Part shown: piece after piece, positions 1-5,850 of the stretch
Position numbering within the stretch: the first letter of the stretch is position 1
How the letters are laid out: every line of letters begins with the position of its first letter
Source: Sedimentisphaerales bacterium
Lineage (GTDB): Bacteria > Planctomycetota > Phycisphaerae > Sedimentisphaerales > Anaerobacaceae
Assembly (NCBI GenBank): GCA_016933985.1
Contig: JAFGTU010000532.1
Location: 1 to 6,224, forward strand
Reading direction: 5' to 3'
DNA: 6,224 nt
The notes under the pieces: generated by a model
What the model was told of the DNA's origin: nothing
Seen by the model: only the letters and a program-made list of their open reading frames with translations
Database searches by the model: none
Position numbers and translations under genes: made by a program

Positions 1-1109
1 GTGGCCGCGTGCATCATCGTAAAGCCGCGGACCGTGATGTAGTTGACGCCGGGCTTATCCGGGTAGAACACCGTCCGGCGGACGTTTATCTCGACCTCGG
101 CCTCGTTGGGATTGAGGCCCTTGAACTGCGCCCAGACGGCGGTGTTCTTCTCGTCGGCCCGCGCGAGCCATAATTGGGTATCCGATTGATCCGATTTAGG
201 TCTCCTGAACACCAGGCAGATGGTCTTGACCCCGCTGACCGGCTTGATCTTTGCGTTGAACGAAGACCACGATTGCCAGCCGCCCGTGTTGGGCACGGAA
301 CATGCGCCGAGAAGCTCTCCATCCGGTGCGTCGAGGCGAATCTCGATGATGCCGCCGGCTGTTTCAGAGGCAGCGCGAATCTCCATCCGGCCGGTGGGCC
401 GGACGAAGTCTATCCGCTCATAGCGGACCCAGTCGCCATGCTCAATCCAGCCGATACATTCTCCGCCCTCCGAGCAGGGCGCTGTTTGGACGCCATTTTG
501 AGCGGCAAAATCCGCCGCCGCAATCCGCCCGGCGTTTTCCTCGGTTCCCCGGGGCCGCAGCCAGGCTACATTCAGCAAATACTGCCCGTCCATCTCGGGC
601 GACGGCGCTTCACCGGCGGGTTTCAGCGCATCCTCCAGCTTGGCCGCTTCGGTGAGCCAGTGGCCGTTCAGATAGACCGCGCCGGTGTGATGGTCCCGTC
701 CCCTGGGATTGAACCAGTCGCCGTGAATCGAGTCGCTGTAGGGGTTGAATTCCGCGAAGAAGCTGTTGGGGATGGTGACTTTCCAGGTGTCGTTTTGCAG
801 CTTCTGCCAACCCTTGACGACTTCGGAGCCCTTGATGACGACCTTTTCTCCGGGCGCAGCCTGATAGACGATGCGTTTGCGGTCGGAGTCGCCGCCGCGC
901 GGTGGATTGATTCGTTCGCGATATACGCCCTCATGCACCGTGATCACATCGCCGGGCCGGGCCAGGCGCGCCGCCGCGGAGATAGTCCTCAGAGGCTTGG
1001 CGGCGGTGCCGTCGTGCAGGTCGTCGCCGCTTATGGAAACATGAAACTCCCGCGCCGAGACCACGGATACGGCCACGGTCAACACAACAATAATCATATT
1101 CTTCTTCAT
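1..1109 (-). CDS. Exported right-handed parallel beta-helix protein (DUF1565-like) with internal CBM6 module, 3' end missing
   Basis: The minus-strand frame opens at ATG 1109-1107 and stays open for 369 codons to the left edge, so the carboxy terminus is missing. Residues 1-19 form a signal peptide (MKKN, hydrophobic core, VVSA then RE). Residues about 20-95 match the DUF1565 opening of beta-helix proteins: a strand, then SGDD, DGT, AAKPLRTI, ARPGDVI and GVYRERI. Residues about 192-305 look like a CBM6 carbohydrate-binding module, with GWIEHGDWVRY at 220-230 and TGGWQSW at 275-281, which carry aromatic residues of the kind that stack on sugars. After it the beta-helix text resumes with LNPNEAEVEINVR (332-344) and NYITVRGF (356-363). 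The protein is probably periplasmic or surface-exposed and acts on a polysaccharide; GH141-like or lyase-like beta-helix enzymes are possible, but the catalytic part lies outside the window. The start is 4 bases after the preceding gene's stop and has only a weak ribosome site (GGGG), consistent with translational coupling. Confidence 0.85.
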   Translation of the reverse strand, partial: MKKNMIIVVLTVAVSVVSAREFHVSISGDDLHDGTAAKPLRTISAAARLARPGDVITVHEGVYRERINPPRGGDSDRKRIVYQAAPGEKVVIKGSEVVKGWQKLQNDTWKVTIPNSFFAEFNPYSDSIHGDWFNPRGRDHHTGAVYLNGHWLTEAAKLEDALKPAGEAPSPEMDGQYLLNVAWLRPRGTEENAGRIAAADFAAQNGVQTAPCSEGGECIGWIEHGDWVRYERIDFVRPTGRMEIRAASETAGGIIEIRLDAPDGELLGACSVPNTGGWQSWSSFNAKIKPVSGVKTICLVFRRPKSDQSDTQLWLARADEKNTAVWAQFKGLNPNEAEVEINVRRTVFYPDKPGVNYITVRGFTMMHAA

Positions 1110-1113
1110 TGGT

Positions 1114-3573
1114 TTACCCCGTTAAACTCGGATTTCCTATATACGTTGACAAGCCGTTAAGGCACTCTCTTAACCATAAGCGCCAATTATCCACTTCACG
1201 CTGAGCCGATACAGCTCGCTTTTTCAGCTCAAAGCGGCCATCCGGCGTGGGGACGAGGTTGGATTCGTTGTCCCTGAACCACGAACGGAATTGATAGAGC
1301 TGACGGCTTTTCTCGAGGGCCGTCTCGGCGAGGTCGGGCGAATCACAGATTTCCTTTAGACAATCCCGCCTGAGGTTGTCGTCTTCGGGGAGGCTCGCAG
1401 CCCGGCGGATAGCCTCATTTCGGCCCGCAGCGGCGAGCGTGCGAATCATTTTCAGTTTGTTCTCCGGAGCGGCACTATCCCAGTTGAGCAGTGCGCACTC
1501 GAGGAGGTCCGGGTTGGGCGTGGCTTGTGCGTCGCCGGCGAACCAGTCGAAGGCTTCCTCAAGCTCGTCCCGCTGATGGAAGAGGAACCATCGCGTTCGG
1601 TGGCTCTCCTTGATTCCGGGGTCATTCCCTTCGACGCGGAGCTTTGCGCGGTACTCCCAACCGAGGGTATCGTCGTCTCCGCCCGCCTGCCGGCACCAGA
1701 CCATAGCATCGACATACACACGGCCGAAATGGCTCCTCTTTCCGCGGATGGGATTGGCATCGCGGGAGCAGTCTGCGGGGAACCAGCCGTAGCCGGATAG
1801 AAAGACCTCAGTCCACCGATGGAAGACCGTATCCGTTGCGGGCAGGGCGCGAAATCCGTTGGTGGTGCCGCCGACGCACCGTGTCGGGAGGCCCGCAAGG
1901 CGGCACAGGCCCGAGAGGACATAGTTGTACTCGCTGCACGAGCTGGTTCCACGGGCGAGGACGACGGCGGCCGGGTCCCACTGGTTGTCGCGGACGTAGC
2001 GAATCTTGCTTATGATATAGTCGTGTATGCTTACCAGCTTGTCGAATTCGGTCGGCGCGTCGCGGGTCAGCTCGGCGGCTGCGTTGCGCATCAGGTCCGT
2101 TTCCATAGAGTAGTTGTTTTCGGGCATGAGGTAGCGCTGCTGCTGCTCGGGCGTGAGGACCGGGGCATCGGGATATGCCGAACCGGCATTTGCATTCCAT
2201 CGCATGTTCTTCAGGGTAATGCCGACGACAAAGCCCATATCCACCCAATGGCCGGCTTCGAGGGTCTCGAAGGAGTAGTGGGCAAGTGTCTGGCCGTGAA
2301 CATCGGTGAAGATTTGCTGTTTGCCGTTCTCGGACAGGCGAAGGTAACGGATTGTCTGGCGCGGGGATTCTAAAGGAAGAGGGACATATACGTCGATCTT
2401 ACCGGCGGTTTTGGAGGTCGGGTTCATGGCGCGGAAATCATATTTGATCGTCCGTTGAACCGCTGCCCAGGTGGCGACCTTCGGGTCGGCTGGCACCGGA
2501 TTCTCTGCAAGCGGCGCCGAATCGATTATTGCCAGGATCGCCTCCCAGACCTTGCGTCCGTTGTCGGCATTGGTCATGATGACACAGCCCGACCCGGTTG
2601 CCGGGCTGAAACGCGAGTTACACCGGAAGCCTGTTCCATTGCTGCCGCTGTGGCATACCCATCCGCCGTTTTCCTCCGGGGCGATCACCCATCCCAGCGA
2701 GCGGCGTGAACGCTCATCGGCCGTATCAGGCTCGACCTGCAACGTCGTCATTTTCTCGACGGTCTGAGCGGTGAGGGAGTGCCCGGCCGAGCGGTCGGGC
2801 TTCATTATCTCTATCAGGAACAGCGCAAAATCCGTAGGCGTGGTGTATAGAGAAAAGGCCGCGTTGCCCTGCTCGTAGAATCTCCTCGATTTTTTAAGGT
2901 TGCCCTCTTTGTCGTGGCCCCCGGCGAAGTTGTTCTGAAAGGATTTTCGCCACAGATAGCTGCTGTCGGTCATGTTGAGGGGCTTTAGCAGAGATTCTTC
3001 CATCCAGGCATTGATGGATTTGCCCGTCAGTCGTTCTATCGCTTTTTGGAGGTAGAGGTAGCCCTCGCCGGAGTAGGTGAAGCGTGTATCCGGCTCGTGG
3101 AGGAGGGGCAGCGGTCCTGCGTTTCTCCAGCCTCCTTCTCGCCAGTTGGGTAGTCCCGTGCGATGAAGCATAACCATCCGCCCAGTGATCTTCTTTGCCA
3201 ACGGCCGGTCGGGCAGGTAAGGCTCAGGGAGGTAGCTGTCCAATGGGCGGTCGAGGTCGAAGACGCCTTGTTCGGTCAGCTTGAGCACGGCGTATGAAAA
3301 GAGGGGCTTGCTCATCGAAGCGGCTTCAAAGACGGTTCTGTCATCGACCTTTTCGGGTTTTCCGGTGGTGCGGACGCCGAAGACGCCTTTCCAAACGATG
3401 GCGTTGTCCCGGATGAGCGCCATTGACAGGCCGGGCACGTGCTCGGCTTCCATCAGTTGGGGGATCCTGGCCTCGAGGAGGCCGATAAGCTGTTCGGTTT
3501 GGCCGGCATGCAGCGTGCCGACGAGAACGAGGAGCGCTAAGGCAATCATCGAGGTTCGAGACGATTTAGACAT
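1114..3573 (-). CDS. Exported class C beta-lactamase-like serine hydrolase fused to a transglutaminase-like domain
   Basis: This 819-residue protein has a signal peptide at 1-23 (hydrophobic core 10-19, LHA then GQ). Residues about 25-350 are a beta-lactamase/penicillin-binding-protein-like hydrolase (Pfam Beta-lactamase, PF00144 type): the nucleophile motif SMSK gives Ser86 and Lys89, LHRTGLPNW lies at 136-144, the Tyr motif is YSG at 167-169, and the third motif is HSG at 308-310. In the Tyr motif the usual Asn is Gly, which is common in esterase and peptidase relatives. Residues about 365-480 resemble the beta-rich region found ahead of bacterial transglutaminase-like cores (VYVPLP at 395-400). 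Residues about 505-605 are the transglutaminase-like core with a complete triad: Cys546 in SSCSEYN, His585 in FHRWTEVF and Asp601 in WFPADCS. Residues about 650-770 are predicted helical and unassigned. Both halves keep their catalytic residues, so both could be active, probably as periplasmic ester or peptide hydrolases; the substrate is unknown. The start is supported by GAGGGA at 3583-3588, 9 bases ahead of ATG. Confidence 0.9.
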   Translation of the reverse strand: MSKSSRTSMIALALLVLVGTLHAGQTEQLIGLLEARIPQLMEAEHVPGLSMALIRDNAIVWKGVFGVRTTGKPEKVDDRTVFEAASMSKPLFSYAVLKLTEQGVFDLDRPLDSYLPEPYLPDRPLAKKITGRMVMLHRTGLPNWREGGWRNAGPLPLLHEPDTRFTYSGEGYLYLQKAIERLTGKSINAWMEESLLKPLNMTDSSYLWRKSFQNNFAGGHDKEGNLKKSRRFYEQGNAAFSLYTTPTDFALFLIEIMKPDRSAGHSLTAQTVEKMTTLQVEPDTADERSRRSLGWVIAPEENGGWVCHSGSNGTGFRCNSRFSPATGSGCVIMTNADNGRKVWEAILAIIDSAPLAENPVPADPKVATWAAVQRTIKYDFRAMNPTSKTAGKIDVYVPLPLESPRQTIRYLRLSENGKQQIFTDVHGQTLAHYSFETLEAGHWVDMGFVVGITLKNMRWNANAGSAYPDAPVLTPEQQQRYLMPENNYSMETDLMRNAAAELTRDAPTEFDKLVSIHDYIISKIRYVRDNQWDPAAVVLARGTSSCSEYNYVLSGLCRLAGLPTRCVGGTTNGFRALPATDTVFHRWTEVFLSGYGWFPADCSRDANPIRGKRSHFGRVYVDAMVWCRQAGGDDDTLGWEYRAKLRVEGNDPGIKESHRTRWFLFHQRDELEEAFDWFAGDAQATPNPDLLECALLNWDSAAPENKLKMIRTLAAAGRNEAIRRAASLPEDDNLRRDCLKEICDSPDLAETALEKSRQLYQFRSWFRDNESNLVPTPDGRFELKKRAVSAQREVDNWRLWLRECLNGLSTYIGNPSLTG

Positions 3574-3875
3574 AAGACTTTATCCCTCTGAAACAGGTCA
3601 AACGAGGACCCTGATGCGTAATACACGGCATCCTGGGTGTCGAAGAACTTTGCTGCATTTCGTTCCACGGCGAGTAGTACCGGATTATTTCCATATCTTA
3701 GGCGTGAGGTGGCGCTGCCCAGCCCATATTTTAGGACGGCTTGACAGGCCGCCTCGATCAGCTCGGCGCGTCCCTGGAAGCCGAAGTAGCCGCAGCCGCA
3801 AAAGTAGTCCACCTCCTCGTCGTTGATGATAGCCCGTGCCCCGGGCGCGCTGGCCATTATTTGCATGTTCATCAT
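3546..3875 (-). pseudogene. Amino-terminal fragment of an AONS/KBL-family PLP-dependent enzyme (class I/II aminotransferase fold)
   Basis: The frame encodes only 109 residues, whereas this family (8-amino-7-oxononanoate synthase, 2-amino-3-ketobutyrate ligase, serine palmitoyltransferase and relatives) normally has about 380-420. Residues about 12-89 follow the family's amino-terminal pattern: INDEEVDYF, then GYFGF in place of the usual NYLGL, then AACQAVLKYGLGSATSRLRYG, then LLAVERNAAKFF and AVYYASG. Immediately after Gly89 the match ends, and the last 20 residues (from SSFDLFQ) are unrelated to the family. The whole PLP-binding large domain, including the catalytic lysine, is absent, so enzyme activity is not expected. 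The first ATG (3875) is 1 base after the sulfatase stop; Met4 (ATG at 3866) is 8 bases after an AGGA and may be the better start. The frame ends 28 bases inside the next gene. I read it as an internally deleted gene, though an assembly collapse would look the same. Confidence 0.75.
3583..3588 (-). promoter_or_regulatory. Ribosome binding site of the serine hydrolase/transglutaminase gene
   Basis: On the minus strand the sequence reads GAGGGA followed by 9 bases and ATG at 3573. It fixes the start of the 819-residue protein even though it lies inside the reading frame of the upstream PLP-enzyme fragment. Its intactness shows that the deletion affecting the upstream gene stopped short of this gene's translation signals. 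Confidence 0.6.
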
Positions 3876-3876
3876 C

Positions 3877-5430
3877 CTATTCGTATTTGCGTGTGCGGCC
3901 CGATTCTCTTATATTCTCGAGCATGGCGGCGAACTCTTCGACGATTTCGGGATGCTCCGCTGCGAGATTGTGCTTCTCACCGAGATCGTTCTTGAGGTCG
4001 TAAAGCTGGGGCTGGGTATCGTGGCCGAGCTCGATGCCAGTGGCAGCGCTCACTTTCGCACCCTTGCCCGGCTCAATGTATTTCCAATCTCCTTTGACCA
4101 GGGAAAGGATCCCGGCCTGCTCCACCAAATGGTCGCGTCCGGTCTTGGTCTCATCGAGCAATGCCCCGAGGACGTCAAAGCTGTCCGGCGCATCGCCGGG
4201 AGCGAGGATTTGGCCGGTTAGCGCGGCGACGGAGGCCATAAAATCGATCTGGGAAATCAAGGCGTCTGAAAGGCCGGGTTTGACCCGCCTCGGCCAGCGC
4301 ACCATGCACGGCACGCGGGTGCCGGCGTCGAATGCGCTATATTTTCCGCCGCGCAGCGGCCCTGACGGTTTGTGGCCATCCAGCCTCTCGACCGCCTGGT
4401 CCTTGTAGCCGTCGTCCACCACCGGCCCGTTGTCGCTGGTGAAGATTACAAGGGTTTCTTCGGCAAGTTTCAGTCGGTCGAGGGTCTTTAGAATCTCTCC
4501 CACGCACCAGTCGAGCTGGACGATGGCGTCTCCTCGCGGGCCAAGCCCGCTCTTGCCGACGAACCGAGGATGCGGCGCTCGCGGGACGTGGATGTCGTGC
4601 GTCGCGAAATAGAGAAAGAACCGCCGGTCCTTATTCTTCTCGATGAAGGCCCTTGCCTTATCGGTAATGACATCGGCTATGTCTTCATCCACCCAACGCG
4701 CCGCCTTGCCCCCGCTCATGTATCCGATACGGCTGATGCCGTTCACTATTGTCTGGTTGTGTCCGTGGCTGGGGTGCATTTTCAACAGCTCAGGATGGTT
4801 CTTGCCCGTCGGCTCATCCCCTATCGGCTTGCCGTAGCTGACCTGAATGGGGTCGGACGGTTCGAGGCCGACAACCCGCCGGTCTTCCACGTAAACACAC
4901 GGCACGCGGTCGCCGGTGGCGGGAATGAGAAAGCAGTAGTCGAAGCCGATATCGAGCGGGCCGGGCTTGATTTGGCCGTTCCAATCGAGGTCGCGGTCGC
5001 CCAATCCAAGATGCCATTTGCCGACCGCGCCCGTGGAGTAGCCGGCTTTCTGCATGATCGAGGGCAGTGTGGTTCGGCCCGGCTGAATGATCAGAGCGGC
5101 GTTGCCCGGCAGGACGCCCGTGCCCTTCTTACGCCAGGCATATTCTCCGGTCAGCATCGCATAACGCGAGGGTGTGCACGTCGCCGCGGACGAATGGGCG
5201 TTTGTGAAGCGCACTGCCTCGGACGCCAATTTGTCAATATTGGGCGTTTTGACTTTTGTCGCCCCGTAGCAGCCGACGTCGCCGTAGCCGAGGTCATCGG
5301 CATAAATCAGCACGATATTGGGATAATTCATAGCGTCGCCCGCCCTAAGCTTGCCTGGAAGCAAGGCCGCCGCCGCGGTTGCGCTCAGCGACTTGATAAA
5401 GGAACGACGGGACATACAATATGACTTCAT
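3877..5430 (-). CDS. Tat-exported formylglycine-dependent sulfatase (family S1)
   Basis: A sulfatase of the alkaline phosphatase superfamily that hydrolyses sulfate esters, probably on a polysaccharide, in the periplasm or at the surface. The frame is open from 5469, but ATG 5430 is preferred because GGAGG lies 4 bases ahead of it; this gives 517 residues, a usual family length. A twin-arginine signal (SRRSFIK at residues 7-13, hydrophobic stretch, then LRAG at about 28-31) is present. Numbered from this start, the metal ligands are Asp45 and Asp46 in ADDLGYGD, the nucleophile is Cys85 in CTPSR (the CxPxR motif converted to formylglycine), Lys138 and His140 lie in GKWHLG, His278 in THDIH, Asp333 and Asn334 in TSDNG, and Lys363 in RGGKY. 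All expected catalytic positions are present, so it should be active if a maturase is encoded elsewhere. It is the first gene of the leftward operon. Substrate specificity cannot be assigned; the segment with ATGDRVP and VEDRRVVGLEP (about 171-191) probably helps define its subfamily. Confidence 0.93.
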   Translation of the reverse strand: MKSYCMSRRSFIKSLSATAAAALLPGKLRAGDAMNYPNIVLIYADDLGYGDVGCYGATKVKTPNIDKLASEAVRFTNAHSSAATCTPSRYAMLTGEYAWRKKGTGVLPGNAALIIQPGRTTLPSIMQKAGYSTGAVGKWHLGLGDRDLDWNGQIKPGPLDIGFDYCFLIPATGDRVPCVYVEDRRVVGLEPSDPIQVSYGKPIGDEPTGKNHPELLKMHPSHGHNQTIVNGISRIGYMSGGKAARWVDEDIADVITDKARAFIEKNKDRRFFLYFATHDIHVPRAPHPRFVGKSGLGPRGDAIVQLDWCVGEILKTLDRLKLAEETLVIFTSDNGPVVDDGYKDQAVERLDGHKPSGPLRGGKYSAFDAGTRVPCMVRWPRRVKPGLSDALISQIDFMASVAALTGQILAPGDAPDSFDVLGALLDETKTGRDHLVEQAGILSLVKGDWKYIEPGKGAKVSAATGIELGHDTQPQLYDLKNDLGEKHNLAAEHPEIVEEFAAMLENIRESGRTRKYE

Positions 5431-5434
5431 GTTG

Positions 5435-5439
5435 CCTCC
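5435..5439 (-). promoter_or_regulatory. Shine-Dalgarno sequence deciding the sulfatase start
   Basis: Minus-strand GGAGG followed by CAAC and ATG at 5430. The spacing of 4 bases is short but workable. The upstream ATG at 5469 has no comparable signal, and starting there would put 13 extra polar residues before the twin-arginine signal. The downstream ATG at 5415, directly before the SRR motif, is 19 bases from GGAGG and is less likely. Confidence 0.55.
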
Positions 5440-5493
5440 ATTAACATCGGATGACTGCAAGTATTCCATTTTGCCGATGCATGGTTTCTGAAA

Positions 5494-5510
5494 GCCGCTC
5501 TGTAGGCGGC
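5494..5510 (-). other. GC-rich hairpin in the sulfatase leader
   Basis: GCCGC at 5494-5498 pairs with GCGGC at 5506-5510 across a 7-base loop. Read on the minus strand, the stem is followed by TTT and then mixed sequence, so it is at best a weak attenuator. An alternative pairing uses AGCCG (5493-5497) with CGGCT (5511-5515), so two exclusive stems share one arm. It lies about 65 bases ahead of the preferred sulfatase start. Function is unproven. Confidence 0.25.
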
Positions 5511-5540
5511 CGGCTATGGTCTTATGCCGCAGCTTGCAGC

Positions 5541-5569
5541 AGTTAAGCAGGTTTGTAGCGACAATTCAA
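5541..5569 (-). promoter_or_regulatory. Candidate promoter for the sulfatase operon
   Basis: Read on the minus strand, TTGAAT (5569-5564) and TTAACT (5546-5541) are separated by 17 bases, matching the bacterial -35 and -10 consensus at 4 and 3 of 6 positions. It would start transcription about 105 bases ahead of the sulfatase ATG and include the GC-rich hairpin in the leader. The match is weak and promoter rules in PVC bacteria are poorly defined. Confidence 0.2.
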
Positions 5570-5621
5570 GGGGTAAAACTGCCTTTGGCGCAATCTTCGT
5601 TCAGAACAGTCGGGCAAAGAC

Positions 5622-5649
5622 TTGCAACGCGGCTCTGTTTTGGTAAACT
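5622..5649 (+). promoter_or_regulatory. Candidate promoter for the TonB-dependent receptor gene
   Basis: TTGCAA (5622-5627) and TAAACT (5644-5649) are 16 bases apart, each matching 4 of 6 consensus bases, with TGG just before the -10 element giving an extended -10 look. If used, the receptor mRNA would have a leader of about 195 bases. This is only a sequence match. Confidence 0.25.
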
Positions 5650-5725
5650 GCCGAGGAATGAGTCATCAGCAAAAGCCAATACATGGGACTTGATGAGCCG
5701 ATTCAAGGTTGGCCCGGATCAGACT

Positions 5726-5744
5726 GCATTCCTGCAATGCTTTT
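5726..5744 (+). other. Short hairpin followed by TTTT in the receptor leader
   Basis: GCATT (5726-5730) pairs with AATGC (5736-5740) over a 5-base loop and is followed directly by TTTT. This is the layout of an intrinsic terminator or attenuator, but a 5 bp stem with three A-T pairs and a short T run is weak. It sits between the candidate promoter and the receptor gene. Confidence 0.2.
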
Positions 5745-5750
5745 GTCAAA

Positions 5751-5780
5751 GTCGGCAGGAGAGGGTACCTGGTGACCGAC
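5751..5780 (+). other. Imperfect 9 bp hairpin upstream of the receptor gene
   Basis: GTCGG (5751-5755) pairs with CCGAC (5776-5780) and CAGG (5756-5759) with CCTG (5768-5771), leaving an 8-base purine-rich loop (AGAGGGTA) and a 4-base bulge GTGA on the 3' side. The stem is 70 bases ahead of the receptor ATG. It is not followed by a T run, so it is not a terminator; it could be an RNA structural element or an operator-like repeat. Confidence 0.35.
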
Positions 5781-5838
5781 GACAGCGAGGTCTTGGCCTT
5801 GGCATTCGACTTATGATGACAGTGTTGCTGAAATAGAG

Positions 5839-5845
5839 AAAGGAG
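5839..5845 (+). promoter_or_regulatory. Ribosome binding site of the TonB-dependent receptor gene
   Basis: AAAGGAG followed by 5 bases (TTATC) and ATG at 5851. It is the clearest ribosome site in the window and settles the start; an in-frame TAG at 5834-5836 rules out any upstream start from ATG. Confidence 0.75.
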
Positions 5846-5850
5846 TTATC

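Larger units (their letters stand above)
5470..5850. other. Divergent intergenic region, no convincing gene
   Basis: This 381-base stretch separates the leftward sulfatase operon from the rightward receptor gene. It is AT-richer than the flanking genes by eye. An open frame from 5516 to 5836 on the plus strand gives a polypeptide of no recognisable family, without a good ribosome site, and I do not regard it as a gene. The region should hold both promoters and both leaders; it contains small inverted repeats listed separately. I saw no tRNA, transposase relic or clear known riboswitch. Confidence 0.7.

Noticed and set aside
174..1160. 328-codon open frame on the plus strand
   Set aside because: It lies opposite the beta-helix/CBM6 gene, whose minus-strand frame has a signal peptide and clear domain patterns; the plus-strand translation has none.
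2524..3504. Beta-lactam resistance gene
   Set aside because: The domain has the beta-lactamase-fold motifs, but the Tyr motif is YSG and the third motif HSG, it is fused to a transglutaminase-like domain, and the context is glycan metabolism; an esterase or peptidase-like role is more likely.
4570..5424. 284-codon open frame on the plus strand
   Set aside because: It is antisense to the sulfatase gene, which has all its catalytic motifs; the open frame follows from GC-rich codon bias.
5743..5771. Second plus-strand promoter, TTGTCA with 17-base spacing to TACCTG
   Set aside because: The -35 match is good, but the -10 element matches only 2 of 6 bases and the stretch overlaps the 5751-5780 hairpin.
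5745..5785. Cobalamin-riboswitch-like text (GCAGGAGA followed by ACCTG) ahead of the TonB receptor
   Set aside because: The order resembles a B12 box only loosely; the conserved upstream core elements were not found and the stretch is explained as a plain imperfect hairpin.
5516..5836. 106-codon open frame on the plus strand in the intergenic region
   Set aside because: No recognisable family, no good ribosome site, irregular composition, and it fills the space expected for divergent promoters and leaders.
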